DNA from: Falsibacillus pallidus
GTDB taxonomy: Bacteria > Bacillota > Bacilli > Bacillales > DSM-25281
Assembly (NCBI RefSeq): GCF_003350505.1
Contig: NZ_QQAY01000003.1
Coordinates: forward strand, 392,967 to 456,966
Direction of reading: 5' to 3'
Length of the DNA stretch: 64,000 bases
Shown: one piece after another, positions 53,340-62,922 of the stretch
Numbering within the stretch: the first letter of the stretch is position 1
How the letters are laid out: every line of letters starts with the position of its first letter
Made by a program: the position numbers and the translations under genes
Notes under the pieces: model-generated
Told to the model about the DNA's origin: nothing
Seen by the model: the letters and a program-made list of their open reading frames with translations, nothing else
Database searches by the model: none

Positions 53340-55749
53340 ATTTTGCTAAGAAATTGGGAACAGGATGAATTCCCCATATCTCTTCAGCATATTGCCCAAT
53401 TGTTCTATCACTCGAAAAATAACCTGAATACGCAATATTTTTTAAACTCATGGAAAGCCATTCATCCCGCTTTTGATATACTTCTCCCGCCTTCTCTTGA
53501 ATGGCCGCATAAGAAGCAAAATCCCTAAGGACGAAGTATTGATCATTTCCGTCTACAAGCGAATCGAAAATCGGCAAAAATTCTTCCGCACCGTCTGGTA
53601 GGAAACCGTCAACCAGCTGATCGACCACCCGTTTGATTTCTTCATGATGGTGGTAATACTCTGCTGAATGGTAGCCGCCCTGTTGTTGATATCTCAAGAC
53701 TTCCTCGGCAGTGAGGCCAAAAATGAAGATTCCATTAGTCCCGACTTTTTCATAAATCTCCACGTTTGCCCCATCCATCGTGCCTACTGTCACAGCCCCG
53801 TTCATCATTAGCTTCATATTTCCAGTGCCCGAGGCTTCCTTGCTTGCAGTCGATATCTGCTCACTTATATCAGCGGCAGGGATGATTTCTTCTGCTAATG
53901 AAACGCGGTAATTTTCCGTGAATATGATTTGAATGCATTCTCTTGCCACGGGATCACGGCTTATTTTATCTGCGACGGTATGAATCAGCTTGATAATTTT
54001 CTTTGCATAATAATATCCCGGTGATGCCTTTGCCCCAAATATGAACGTGCGTGGATAAAATTTAAAGCTGCGGTCATCTTGGATCCGATTGTATAAATGC
54101 ATGATATGCAGAATGTTCAAGAGCTGCCGTTTGTAGGCATGCAGCCTTTTAATATGCACATCAAAAATGGATGTTGGATCAATGGCAATTTGCTGTTTCT
54201 CCCAGATGCGTTTGGCAAACTGTTCTTTCCTTTTTTGTTTGATCATATCCAATTGCTGTAAAAACGCTCCATCATTCAGGAATCCACTTAATCTTTCCAA
54301 TTCATCGGGATGATGGATCCATTGATCGCCAATTGCATTGCTGATCAAACTTGATAATTCAGGATTGGCCTTTAAGAGCCATCGTCTGTGGGTGATCCCA
54401 TTCGTTTTATTATTGAACTTGAAAGGATAAAATTGATGAAAGTCATTCATTTCCCGCTCTTTTAAGATTTCAGTATGAAGATGCGCCACCCCATTCACAC
54501 TGAAGCTCCCTGCTATCGCTAAATGAGCCATCTTGATTTGGCTATGTGAAATGATGGCCATCCGTTCGATTCTTTCCCAGTCACCCGGGTATGCTTCCCA
54601 TAATTCTTTGCAGAACCGTTCGTTGATTTCTTCCACAATCATGAAGATCCGGGGAAGAAGGGGTTTGAACAAATGGACAGGCCATTTCTCCAACGCCTCA
54701 GACAACGTCGTATGGTTGGTATAGCAAATGGTTTTGCTGGTGATGTCCCACGCTTCTTCCCAGGAAAGGGAAAATCGATCTATTAAGATTCTCATCAACT
54801 CAGGGATTGCCAATACGGGGTGGGTATCATTGATATGGATGCAAACGTGATCGGCGAAATCATTGATGACGCCTTTTCTATCTATATATTGTTTGATGAT
54901 GGCAGATAGGCTTGCCGAAACGAGGAAATACTGCTGCTTCAGCCGAAGGATCTTCCCTTCATCGTGTGCATCGTCAGGGTAAAGGAATTCAGTGATGGCT
55001 TCGGTCTCCCTCTTATATTTCAGGATATCCCGTCCTGCCGGGTAAGGTGAAGCTTCCGCACTCCATAGCCTTAATGTATTGACCGTACCATTTTTATAGC
55101 CTGCAACCGGTACATCATAAGGGATGGCCGTGACATATTCCGCATCCAGATGGGAGAATGTCAGCCTGCCGTCCCGGAAATGGCTCTCCACCCTTCCCCA
55201 AAATGGGATTTCCACTGCCAGATCGTTTTTTCTCACTTCCCAGACATGACCGTTTTTCAGCCAATGTTCCGGCAATTCAACCTGATAACCATCAACAATC
55301 TTCTGTTCGAATAATCCATGCCTATACCTAATCCCGCAGCCATGGCCAGGCAGCTGAAGAGAGGCAAGGGAATCCATAAAGCAAGCGGCCAGCCTTCCAA
55401 GTCCCCCATTGCCAAGGCCGGCATCCGGCTCCATTTCCTCCAATTCTTCAAGCGGGATCCCCAAATCAGACAATCCTTCTTTAACGACGTCATAGATTCC
55501 TAAATTAAGCAAATTTTGAACAAGGACCTTCCCAAGCAAAAATTCAATAGAAAGGTAGTAAACTTGTTTGTTTTTCGAAATTCGGTACTGTTCATTGGAA
55601 TTGATCCAATCCATGCTGATATGCTCTCTGACCATGTGGCCCAAAGCCATAAAATGATCGTTTGGATTGGTTTCCTGGAAACCCTTCCCGCTCATCATTT
55701 CCAACCTTTTCAGGAAAGCAAGCTTAAATTCATCTCTGTCAGAAAACAT
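53338..55749 (-). CDS. glgP: Glycogen phosphorylase
   Basis: An 803-residue PLP enzyme that releases glucose-1-phosphate from glycogen. GNGGLGRLAACFMDSLA (about 113-129) is the N-terminal signature and EASGTGNMKLMMNGA (about 641-655) the PLP-lysine signature. The start is ATG 55749 (MFSDRDEFK), after aggag, which overlaps the end of glgA by 11 bases; the frame extends upstream into glgA but is not coding there. Last gene of glgBCDAP. Confidence 0.94.
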   Translation of the reverse strand: MFSDRDEFKLAFLKRLEMMSGKGFQETNPNDHFMALGHMVREHISMDWINSNEQYRISKNKQVYYLSIEFLLGKVLVQNLLNLGIYDVVKEGLSDLGIPLEELEEMEPDAGLGNGGLGRLAACFMDSLASLQLPGHGCGIRYRHGLFEQKIVDGYQVELPEHWLKNGHVWEVRKNDLAVEIPFWGRVESHFRDGRLTFSHLDAEYVTAIPYDVPVAGYKNGTVNTLRLWSAEASPYPAGRDILKYKRETEAITEFLYPDDAHDEGKILRLKQQYFLVSASLSAIIKQYIDRKGVINDFADHVCIHINDTHPVLAIPELMRILIDRFSLSWEEAWDITSKTICYTNHTTLSEALEKWPVHLFKPLLPRIFMIVEEINERFCKELWEAYPGDWERIERMAIISHSQIKMAHLAIAGSFSVNGVAHLHTEILKEREMNDFHQFYPFKFNNKTNGITHRRWLLKANPELSSLISNAIGDQWIHHPDELERLSGFLNDGAFLQQLDMIKQKRKEQFAKRIWEKQQIAIDPTSIFDVHIKRLHAYKRQLLNILHIMHLYNRIQDDRSFKFYPRTFIFGAKASPGYYYAKKIIKLIHTVADKISRDPVARECIQIIFTENYRVSLAEEIIPAADISEQISTASKEASGTGNMKLMMNGAVTVGTMDGANVEIYEKVGTNGIFIFGLTAEEVLRYQQQGGYHSAEYYHHHEEIKRVVDQLVDGFLPDGAEEFLPIFDSLVDGNDQYFVLRDFASYAAIQEKAGEVYQKRDEWLSMSLKNIAYSGYFSSDRTIGQYAEEIWGIHPVPNFLAK

Positions 55750-57190
55750 GGCTTTCTCTCCTGGCCAACAGACTGCTGTACAGTTCTTCATAATGAGAAG
55801 CAGATGCCTCCCAGCTATGATTCTGTTTCATTGCATTCTGTACAATATGCTTCCATTTGGACTGATCATGGTAAAACTTAAGTGCACGTTCAATCGTGAA
55901 CAGCATGTCATGGGCGTTGTAATTTGAGAAGCTGAATCCGTTCCCTTCATTCGTAAATTCATTAAAAGGCAGGACCGTATCTTTTAAACCGCCTGTCTCC
56001 CTTACAACAGGGACCGACCCATATCTCATGGCAATCAACTGCCCCAGCCCGCAAGGTTCAAATTTCGAAGGCATAAGGAATAAATCCGCCCCCGCATAAA
56101 TCTTATGCGCCAATTGTTCATCAAAACCGATGACTACCCTTACCTTTTGCGGATAGTGATCGGCCATTTCCCTGACAAAATTTTCGTATTCGGCATCACC
56201 TGTTCCTAAAATGATGAGCTGAACATCGTGAGCAAGGATTTCATGGAATACTCCCCTTATCAGATCGATTCCTTTTTGTTCTGTTAATCGGGAAATCATC
56301 GCCGCAACCGGAATATCCGTAGAAACTGGCAATTGGAATGACTCTTGCAGATTTAATTTATTGGCTTCTTTTCCATCAAGGGAATCAGCATCATAATTTT
56401 TTATCAGCCAAGGATCATTTACCGGGTCATATAAATCGTAGTCAATGCCATTCAAGATTCCTTTGAGAGAAGCTGAGCGCTTGCTCAATATGCCGTCAAG
56501 CTTCTCCCCATAGTATTCGGTAAGAATTTCTTTACTGTAAGTCCTGCTTACAGTCGTAATTTGATCTGCTGTGGCAATGGCTGCTTTCATAAAATTGACG
56601 TTTCCGTAAAATTCAGCTAACCGGCTGTTATAATAGGATTCGTCAATGTTTAATAGATCCGTAAAAACTGATTTAGGGAAGATCCCCTGAAACTGTAAGT
56701 TGTGGATGGTATATACCGTTTTTATGAACTCATAGCCTGATTTTCTTTGGTAATCAGCCCTAAGGCATAGCGGCACCATTCCCGTATGCCAATCATGGCA
56801 ATGAATGATTTCCGGGAAGAAAGAAAGGTGTTCAAATGACTCAAGAACCGCTCTGCAAAAAAACGAAAAACGCTCCCCGTCATCAAAATGGCCGTACATT
56901 TCGCTCCGGTTAAAATAGTATTCATGATCAACGAAGTAATATACAATCCCTTCCCATTCTAACTTTTCAATTCCGCAGTATTGATTTCTCCAGCCCATTT
57001 GGACCCGAAAATCACACGCATGCTGCATCTTTTCTTTAAATTCAAGGGGAATCTGACCGTATTTAGGCATCATCACCCTGATATCATGACCTCTTTCCTT
57101 CAGTTTTTTTGGGAGGGCACCCGCTACGTCAGCCAATCCACCTGATTTTGCAAATGGAACGCATTCTGAGACAACGAATAATAGTTTCAT
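55739..57190 (-). CDS. glgA: Glycogen synthase
   Basis: A 483-residue GT5 glycosyltransferase that adds glucose from ADP-glucose. The N-terminal KSGGLADVAGALPK (about 15-28) is the ADP-glucose lid and EPCGLGQLIAMRYG (about 370-383) the donor-site signature. ATG 57190 overlaps the glgD stop by four bases, so they are coupled. Confidence 0.95.
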   Translation of the reverse strand: MKLLFVVSECVPFAKSGGLADVAGALPKKLKERGHDIRVMMPKYGQIPLEFKEKMQHACDFRVQMGWRNQYCGIEKLEWEGIVYYFVDHEYYFNRSEMYGHFDDGERFSFFCRAVLESFEHLSFFPEIIHCHDWHTGMVPLCLRADYQRKSGYEFIKTVYTIHNLQFQGIFPKSVFTDLLNIDESYYNSRLAEFYGNVNFMKAAIATADQITTVSRTYSKEILTEYYGEKLDGILSKRSASLKGILNGIDYDLYDPVNDPWLIKNYDADSLDGKEANKLNLQESFQLPVSTDIPVAAMISRLTEQKGIDLIRGVFHEILAHDVQLIILGTGDAEYENFVREMADHYPQKVRVVIGFDEQLAHKIYAGADLFLMPSKFEPCGLGQLIAMRYGSVPVVRETGGLKDTVLPFNEFTNEGNGFSFSNYNAHDMLFTIERALKFYHDQSKWKHIVQNAMKQNHSWEASASHYEELYSSLLARRESHVF

Positions 57191-58206
57191 AAATTCATCA
57201 GTGCTCCCTGTGTGGTACCTTTCTGTAGGACAATAGGAGATGATTTTTGCCCTTTCAGGTGAACCCCATTTTCGATTTTTACTTCTTTATCCAGCATGAC
57301 CGATTCTAACAAGCAATCAGATCCGATTTGGCTTTTCTGCATAATGATGCTATTTTTAATGACCGTTCCTTTAGCGATTTTCACTGCCCTGAAGATGATG
57401 CTGTTTTCCACGTGCCCCTCAATGACGCAGCCGTTGGCAATCATGGAATTCTTTACAACTGCACCGCTCGAATACCTCGTTGGCGGTTCATCTTTCACCT
57501 TGGTGAACACAGGCTGGTCCCCTACAAATAATTGTTTCCAAATCGTCGGATCGAGGAGTGATAGACTTACCTCATAATAGTTCTCTATCGAATCAATCAT
57601 CTTTGTAAAATTTGTAACTTCATACTTTCCTACCTGGTAGCGGCTTTTGCCTCTATTGACCACATCTTTCATGCTTAAGAATCCTGTTTGCTGCCGCGAT
57701 GTGATCAATTCAATGAGGAGAGCTGTCTTTAAAATATACATCTCAATCGTTTTTCCATCATGGCAGATTTCAGTAATATCACAGCCCGTCTGAATATGCC
57801 TTTCCAAGATTGGCTGAAAGTTCATGGTATTCATGGTGAAGCAATTGCTGATCAATGAATATTCCTGTGAGCTTCGATAAAAGAAGTCCAAGTGATGAGA
57901 AAAGTGGCAGAAAGCACCTGCTTCCCCATCCCCTCCTGGTGCCGGGAAGAAAAATAAGCCATCACGCTTCCTATTCAGATCCCAATTTTTCCCTGATTCT
58001 AAATGATCCATCAATGACCTATATTGTGATTTCGGAAAAATCCCCACACTCTGAATCCCCGAATTCACCATATTGGAGAGGATAAAGTCGATCAATCTAT
58101 ATCTGCCGCCGATCGGAACAGCTGCAAGTGAGCGATTAGACATCAATGGCTCCAGTAATTCGTGGCTTGTTGTGGCATCGATGACACCAAGCAATGATTT
58201 ATTCAT
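57187..58206 (-). CDS. glgD: Glycogen biosynthesis protein GlgD (ADP-glucose pyrophosphorylase-like subunit)
   Basis: A 339-residue homologue of GlgC with a degraded catalytic loop: it has no GGxGxRL loop at the N-terminus, reading MNKSLLGVIDATTSHELLEP instead, yet keeps GGRYRLIDFILSN (about 33-45) and a left-handed beta-helix at the C-terminus. In Bacillus GlgD forms a heteromer with GlgC and raises activity. ATG 58206 after gggggag; 17 bases after glgC. Confidence 0.93.
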   Translation of the reverse strand: MNKSLLGVIDATTSHELLEPLMSNRSLAAVPIGGRYRLIDFILSNMVNSGIQSVGIFPKSQYRSLMDHLESGKNWDLNRKRDGLFFFPAPGGDGEAGAFCHFSHHLDFFYRSSQEYSLISNCFTMNTMNFQPILERHIQTGCDITEICHDGKTIEMYILKTALLIELITSRQQTGFLSMKDVVNRGKSRYQVGKYEVTNFTKMIDSIENYYEVSLSLLDPTIWKQLFVGDQPVFTKVKDEPPTRYSSGAVVKNSMIANGCVIEGHVENSIIFRAVKIAKGTVIKNSIIMQKSQIGSDCLLESVMLDKEVKIENGVHLKGQKSSPIVLQKGTTQGALMNL

Positions 58207-58223
58207 TCTTCTCCCCCTGCCCT

Positions 58224-59372
58224 TCAACCGATATTAAGTGTTCTTAAATAGTCTTCCGTCACCAAAAGAACATCTGAAGATGCATCATCGGGATAGATGC
58301 GTGCACCATCAGGGACCTTGACCGATGAGGATACGATGGCTCTTTCAATATAGACATTTTCGCCAACAACGGCATCAGGCATAATGACCGATTGATAAAC
58401 CTTTGAATTCCGCCCAACATAAGCCCCTTGAAAAAGTACGGATTTTTCAACATCCCCTTCCACGACACACCCTTCATTGATCAGAGATTCTTCCACAACA
58501 GCATCCCGCCCGATATATTGCGGAGGCTGATTCGGATTGACAGAATAAATCCTCCAGTCATGGTCAAACAGATTGAGTTCACAGTTTTCTTCCAAAAGAT
58601 CCATGTTTGCTTCCCAAAGACTATTGACTGTACCAACATCCTTCCAATATCCGCTGAAAGGATAGGCAATCAATCTTTTATTCTCTTTTAACATCATCGG
58701 GATGACATCCTTCCCGAAATCATGCGAAGATCCAGGATTCATGCTGTCCCTCTGGAGGCTATCCCTTAAAATGCTCCACTTGAAAATGTAGATCCCCATT
58801 GATGCAAGGTTATTCTTCGGGATATCGGGCTTTTCTTCAAATTCAATGATTTCCATGCTTTCATTCGTGTTCATGATGCCGAATCGGCTGGCTTCTTCCC
58901 ACGGAACTTCAATGACGGAAATCGTGGCATCTGCTTTTTGCTCGATATGGTACTGAAGCATTTCCGAATAATCCATTTTGTAAATGTGGTCCCCTGACAA
59001 AATTAAGACATATTCCGGATTGAACTGCTCCAGATAATTAAAATTCTGATAGATGGCGCTGGCAGTCCCGCTGTACCACCTGACCTGGGATGACTCGCTA
59101 TATGGAGGCAATACCGTCACTCCCCCGCTTTTCCTGTCCAGATCCCATGCACTTCCGATGCCGATATAAGAATGAAGAAGAAGCGGCTGGTATTGCGTCA
59201 GGACACCGACTGTATCAATTCCTGAATTCGTACAGTTGCTCAGCGCAAAATCAATGATTCGATACTTCCCCCCAAATGGGACTGCAGGCTTAGCCAAAGT
59301 TTGTGTTAATGAGTTTAACCGACTTCCTTTTCCTCCCGCTAACAGCATTGCTACGCAATCGACTTTTACCAT
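58224..59372 (-). CDS. glgC: Glucose-1-phosphate adenylyltransferase GlgC
   Basis: A 382-residue nucleotidyltransferase making ADP-glucose. The active-site loop [15 protein letters not shown] (about residues 9-23) and [14 protein letters not shown] (about 32-45) are intact, in contrast to GlgD, so this is the catalytic subunit. The start must be ATG 59372 (MVKVDC), since preceding codons have no start with the right context; it lies inside the 3' end of glgB, overlapping it by 83 bases. Aaaggag is about 11 bases upstream. Confidence 0.94.
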   Translation of the reverse strand: MVKVDCVAMLLAGGKGSRLNSLTQTLAKPAVPFGGKYRIIDFALSNCTNSGIDTVGVLTQYQPLLLHSYIGIGSAWDLDRKSGGVTVLPPYSESSQVRWYSGTASAIYQNFNYLEQFNPEYVLILSGDHIYKMDYSEMLQYHIEQKADATISVIEVPWEEASRFGIMNTNESMEIIEFEEKPDIPKNNLASMGIYIFKWSILRDSLQRDSMNPGSSHDFGKDVIPMMLKENKRLIAYPFSGYWKDVGTVNSLWEANMDLLEENCELNLFDHDWRIYSVNPNQPPQYIGRDAVVEESLINEGCVVEGDVEKSVLFQGAYVGRNSKVYQSVIMPDAVVGENVYIERAIVSSSVKVPDGARIYPDDASSDVLLVTEDYLRTLNIG

Positions 59373-61248
59373 TGATGTCTTGCTCCTTTCGTTGGATGGA
59401 TGGTTTGAGATAAATAATGGAGTATGGCGGGATGGTAAGCTCGATATTATGAGGCTTGCCGTGATATACCCCTTTTCTGGAAGTGATGGGGCCATCATTA
59501 ATTCTTCCTAATCCGCCGAAATCCGAATGGTCGCTATTTAATATTTCCAAATAAAAATCAGCCTCTAAAACCCCCACTTTATATTGATAGTATGATTTCC
59601 CGCTGAAATTACAGATAACAGTGACAAAATCATGTCGGTTCAATCCATGACGGATAAACGAAAAAATCTGCTGATCTGAGTTATTTACATCAATCCATTC
59701 AAAGCCTTCCTGCCTGTCATCCATTTCAAATAAAGGAGGCATATATTGATATAAATGAAGCAATTGCTTCAAGAATACATTTGTTTTTTGATGCTGCTCA
59801 TACTCCATTAAGTTCCAATCCAGGGCCCTCGCTTCATTCCATTCTGAAAAAGAAGCAAGTTCTGCTCCCATGAACAGCAATTTCTTGCCCGGATGTGCCA
59901 CAAGATAACCAAATAGAAGGCGAAGCTGTGCAAACTTATCCTCGTAATTCCCAGGGCATTTGTCGAGCAATGACTTCTTTCCATGAACCACTTCATCATG
60001 GGAAAGGGGGAGGATGAATTTTTCCGAAAAAGCATACATCAAGGAAAATGTAATAAGGGAGTGTACATCTTTTCTTTCCTCTGGAGGTGTTTCCATATAT
60101 CGAAGGAGATCATTCATCCAGCCCATATTCCATTTATAGCTGAATCCCAGACCCTCATCTTGTACACTGGCTGTCACCCCCGGAAAATCAGAAGAATCCT
60201 CTGCAATCATCAGCACACTTGAATCATATTGATGGACAAAACCATTCATTTCCCTTAAAAACTCAATTGCACAGTGATTGAATTGGGCCTCTTCATTCGG
60301 CCAGTAGAGGATATTGGCCACTGCATCAACCCTGAATCCATCTATATGAAAGCAGTTCATCCAATAATGCAGATTAGAGATCAGAAAACTTTTCACTTCC
60401 CTCTTGCTGAGATCAAAGTTTGCCGTTCCCCACACTCCATTCTCCCTATGTTTTTCATTTTCATATTCAAATACACAATCACCATCAAACTGAAATAGAC
60501 CATGAGCATCCTTGCAAAAGTGACCGGGGACCCAATCCAGGATCACACCGATGTTCGCAGCATGCAGCCGATTGATTAAATTCATCAAGTCAAACGGACT
60601 TCCATACCTGCTGGTAGCCGCAAAATAGCCTGTACCCTGGTACCCCCATGAACCATCAAATGGATGCTCTGCAAGCGGCATCAGTTCCACATGTGTGAAG
60701 AAATGTTCCTTCACATATGGGATAAGCTCATCAGCAAGCTCAGAATAGCTTTTAAACCCGTTCTCACCATTTCTCCTCCAAGAGCCCAGATGAACTTCAT
60801 ATATCGCAGCAGGGACCTTTATGGAGCTTTTAAGGGATCTATTTCCCATCCAGTCATGGTCGCTCCATTGAAATCCATTTAATCGATAGATGATCCCTGC
60901 ATTCCCCGGCCGAAGTTCAGTATAAAAAGCAAATGGGTCCGTTTTATCCAAACGGTCCCCCCTTCTTGTCAAAATCCTATATTTATACTGATGGCCCTCC
61001 AGGTTTTTCGGAACCTGCAAGCACCAGCATTCATGCCCTTCCCTCTCCATGACATGGGCACTCCCATCCCATTGATTAAATGAACCGATCACTTGCACCT
61101 GAATTGCATTAGGCGACCACACACAGAACCTGGTGACATATTCTTTTCCTATACGATAAACATGCGCACCAAAAAGATGATATGCCTGAAAAAGCTTTCC
61201 TTCATGAAACAAATGAAACTCATTTTCCGTGGGGTTCATAACCTCCAT
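59290..61248 (-). CDS. glgB: 1,4-alpha-glucan branching enzyme
   Basis: A 652-residue GH13 enzyme with an N-terminal carbohydrate-binding E-set domain (about 15-110) and a catalytic barrel: DWVPGHF (about 237-243), DGFRVDAV with nucleophile Asp (about 302-309), and IAEDSSDFP (acid Glu, about 345-353) with [10 protein letters not shown] (about 409-418). The last about 30 residues ([15 protein letters not shown]... ending KLINTNFG) are a basic tail encoded in the region overlapping glgC. First gene of the operon, ATG 61248 after aaggtgg. Confidence 0.94.
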   Translation of the reverse strand: MEVMNPTENEFHLFHEGKLFQAYHLFGAHVYRIGKEYVTRFCVWSPNAIQVQVIGSFNQWDGSAHVMEREGHECWCLQVPKNLEGHQYKYRILTRRGDRLDKTDPFAFYTELRPGNAGIIYRLNGFQWSDHDWMGNRSLKSSIKVPAAIYEVHLGSWRRNGENGFKSYSELADELIPYVKEHFFTHVELMPLAEHPFDGSWGYQGTGYFAATSRYGSPFDLMNLINRLHAANIGVILDWVPGHFCKDAHGLFQFDGDCVFEYENEKHRENGVWGTANFDLSKREVKSFLISNLHYWMNCFHIDGFRVDAVANILYWPNEEAQFNHCAIEFLREMNGFVHQYDSSVLMIAEDSSDFPGVTASVQDEGLGFSYKWNMGWMNDLLRYMETPPEERKDVHSLITFSLMYAFSEKFILPLSHDEVVHGKKSLLDKCPGNYEDKFAQLRLLFGYLVAHPGKKLLFMGAELASFSEWNEARALDWNLMEYEQHQKTNVFLKQLLHLYQYMPPLFEMDDRQEGFEWIDVNNSDQQIFSFIRHGLNRHDFVTVICNFSGKSYYQYKVGVLEADFYLEILNSDHSDFGGLGRINDGPITSRKGVYHGKPHNIELTIPPYSIIYLKPSIQRKEQDINGKSRLRSNAVSGRKRKSVKLINTNFG

Positions 61249-61449
61249 ACGCGGACCACCTTCAATAATTAAAAATGTTATGTTCCAATTTCGTGCAGCA
61301 TGAAAGAAACCCTTTTAATAAAAAAACAAAAGTATCGACAATGTTTAAGGAATATTGTCAGAATTTCGTATAAATTGGTGCCTGGTGCATGTATGACAGA
61401 TCATGAAATGGTGCCTGTCACTCCCCGACTTTTGTGGGTATGAAGGCGA

Positions 61450-61553
61450 TGGCGCAAAGGAGTGTGATTTTCGCGCATAAGAGGCACTAATCGGCGCATA
61501 ATAGTCAATTTTCGCGCATAGACCCGTCGTTCTCGCGCATAGAGCATGTATGA
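61450..61553. repeat. 21-bp-period repeat array of a second sequence family
   Basis: Four to five degenerate units begin TCGCGCATA (or TCGGCGCATA): 61471-61490 (20 bp), 61491-61511, 61512-61532 and 61533-61553, with a weaker unit at 61450-61470. The spacing is 21 bp apart from one 1-bp deletion. The minus strand reads as heptapeptides (LCARTTG, LCAKIDY, YARKSHS). This sits in the 371-bp spacer between glgB and the tRNA terminator. Confidence 0.8.
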
Positions 61554-61579
61554 CAGAGCAAATTTTTATTAAACGCAAA

Positions 61580-61615
61580 AAAACAGGAAGAGAATAATCT
61601 CTTCCTGTTTCTTAT
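61580..61615 (-). terminator. Terminator of the tRNA operon
   Basis: On the minus strand AAACAGGAAGAGA pairs with TCTCTTCCTGTTT, followed by a T run, just after tRNA-Glu. Confidence 0.92.
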
Positions 61616-61619
61616 TTGA

Positions 61620-61691
61620 TGACCCGTACGGGATTCGAACCCGTGTTACCGCCGTGAAAGGGCGGTGTCTTAACCGCTTGACCAACGGGCC
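61620..61691 (-). tRNA. tRNA-Glu (TTC)
   Basis: Cloverleaf with GGCCCGT/ACGGGTC acceptor, anticodon TTC, T-loop GGTTCGAATCC. No encoded CCA. Last tRNA of the operon. Confidence 0.95.
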
Positions 61692-61699
61692 GTTATATA

Positions 61700-61790
61700 T
61701 GGCGGAGAAGGAGGGATTTGAACCCTCGCGCCGCTTACGCGACCTACACCCTTAGCAGGGGCGCCTCTTCAGCCACTTGAGTACTTCCCC
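61700..61790 (-). tRNA. tRNA-Ser (GCT)
   Basis: Long variable arm class II tRNA with anticodon GCT, acceptor GGGGAAG/CTTCTCC, discriminator G and encoded CCA. Confidence 0.95.
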
Positions 61791-61805
61791 ATATAAAAAA
61801 AATAA

Positions 61806-61877
61806 CTCCGCAGGCAGGACTCGAACCTGCGACCGATCGGTTAACAGCCGATAGCTCTACCACTGAGCTACTGCGGA
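61806..61877 (-). tRNA. tRNA-Asn (GTT)
   Basis: Acceptor TCCGCAG/CTGCGGA, anticodon GTT. No encoded CCA. Confidence 0.95.
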
Positions 61878-61878
61878 A

Positions 61879-61955
<77 letters not shown>

Positions 61956-61964
61956 AAATAATAT

Positions 61965-62038
61965 TGGAGCGGGTGAAGGGAATCGAACCCTCATCATCAG
62001 CTTGGAAGGCTGAGGTTTTACCACTAAACTACACCCGC
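61965..62038 (-). tRNA. tRNA-Gly (TCC)
   Basis: Acceptor GCGGGTG/CACCCGC, anticodon TCC, encoded CCA. Confidence 0.95.
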
Positions 62039-62043
62039 ATCTA

Positions 62044-62120
62044 TGGGGCGACTGATGGGAATCGAACCCACGAGTGTCGGAACCACAATCCGATGCGTTA
62101 ACCACTTCGCCACAATCGCC
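62044..62120 (-). tRNA. tRNA-His (GTG)
   Basis: Anticodon GTG; the G at 62120 provides the G-1 residue opposite discriminator C. Encoded CCA. Confidence 0.95.
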
Positions 62121-62157
62121 ATAGTAGAAAAATGTTTTGATGGTACAAATTAAAAAA

Positions 62158-62233
62158 TGGTGGCTCGGGACGGAATCGAACCGCCGACACATGGATTTTC
62201 AGTCCATTGCTCTACCGACTGAGCTACCGAGCC
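62158..62233 (-). tRNA. tRNA-Phe (GAA)
   Basis: Acceptor GGCTCGG/CCGAGCC, anticodon GAA, encoded CCA. Its 5' 27 bases recur as a fragment at 62353-62380. Confidence 0.95.
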
Positions 62234-62277
62234 TAAATAATATTTATTCCTAAACTAGCAAGTAGTTGTCCATTGTC

Positions 62278-62380
62278 CCCATCTCAGGAAGCTTATGCAA
62301 GCAGCAGCTCGATGGGTACAACTCGGTGAAAATTCAAAGTTGCTTATGCTCGTTGCTCTACCGACTGAGCTACCGAGCCT
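62278..62380 (-). other. Insertion 1 in the tRNA array, with a 5' tRNA-Phe fragment
   Basis: The spacer upstream of tRNA-Phe holds a copy of the first half of that tRNA (28 bases at 62353-62380 identical to 62207-62234), followed by a segment with a perfect 6-bp stem (CCCATC 62278-62283 / GATGGG 62311-62316) enclosing 27 bases that include AAGCTTATGCAAG and GCAGCTC. The fragment lacks the anticodon arm and T-arm, so it is not a tRNA. Related to insertion 2. Confidence 0.8.
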
Positions 62381-62405
62381 CTACTGTTTTTGCCAAAAAA
62401 ATAAA

Positions 62406-62482
62406 TGGCGGTCTGGACGGGACTCGAACCCGCGACCTCCTGCGTGACAGGCAGGCATTCTAACCAACTGAACTACCAGACC
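62406..62482 (-). tRNA. tRNA-Asp (GTC)
   Basis: Acceptor GGTCTGG/CCAGACC, anticodon GTC, discriminator G, encoded CCA. Confidence 0.95.
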
Positions 62483-62486
62483 AAAA

Positions 62487-62560
<74 letters not shown>

Positions 62561-62614
62561 ACGATAAAAAATAATTATTTAGTGACCTTACGCAAAAGTT
62601 TTGATAAGACCACC

Positions 62615-62708
62615 CCGACTTCAGTAAGCTTATGCAAGATGCAGCTCAGTCGGTGCGCTGAAGTGATACCTTCGAAGTTTATTCGAACGTACTCCACCCC
62701 GCGACGAT
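62615..62708 (-). other. Insertion 2 in the tRNA array, with a 5' tRNA-fMet fragment
   Basis: A 17-base copy of the fMet 5' end with its flank (62692-62708, identical to 62549-62565) borders a segment with a perfect 6-bp stem (CCGACT 62615-62620 / AGTCGG 62648-62653) around 27 bases that include AAGCTTATGCAAG and GCAGCTC at the same positions as insertion 1. Stem sequences differ but still pair. Confidence 0.8.
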
Positions 62709-62723
62709 TAAAAAGAGAAAATA

Positions 62724-62816
62724 TGGAGGAGGAAGAGGGATTCGAACCCCCGCGCGGTATAACCCGCCTGTCGGTTTTCAAGACCGATCCCTTCAGCCAG
62801 ACTTGGGTATTCCTCC
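62724..62816 (-). tRNA. tRNA-Ser (TGA)
   Basis: Class II tRNA with acceptor GGAGGAA/TTCCTCC, anticodon TGA, long variable arm, encoded CCA. Confidence 0.94.
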
Positions 62817-62841
62817 GTGTTGTATAAAAAATGAATAGAAA

Positions 62842-62918
62842 TGGTGGACCTTGTAGGACTCGAACCTACGACCGGACGGTTATGAGCCGTCTGCTCTAAC
62901 CAACTGAGCTAAAGGTCC
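62842..62918 (-). tRNA. tRNA with CAT anticodon, probably tRNA-Ile2 (lysidine)
   Basis: GGACCTTTAGCTCAG...GACGGCTCATAACCG resembles the AUA-reading tRNA-Ile2 (compare E. coli ileX-type tRNA) more than elongator Met, so C34 is probably changed to lysidine by TilS. Encoded CCA. Identity is an inference; elongator Met is the alternative. Confidence 0.8.
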
Positions 62919-62922
62919 ATTA

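Noticed and set aside
62234..62405. Half-tRNA copy as a functional second tRNA-Phe
   Set aside because: It lacks the anticodon stem, T-arm and 3' acceptor strand.
62266..62463. Reading frame across the tRNA-Phe/Asp spacer as a protein gene
   Set aside because: It crosses a tRNA gene antisense and a half-tRNA copy, has no Shine-Dalgarno, and the shared SLCK.QL peptide with the frame at 62582-62827 reflects the duplicated DNA element.
62582..62827. Second frame across tRNA-Ser/fMet spacer as a protein gene
   Set aside because: Antisense to tRNA genes; the same reasoning applies.
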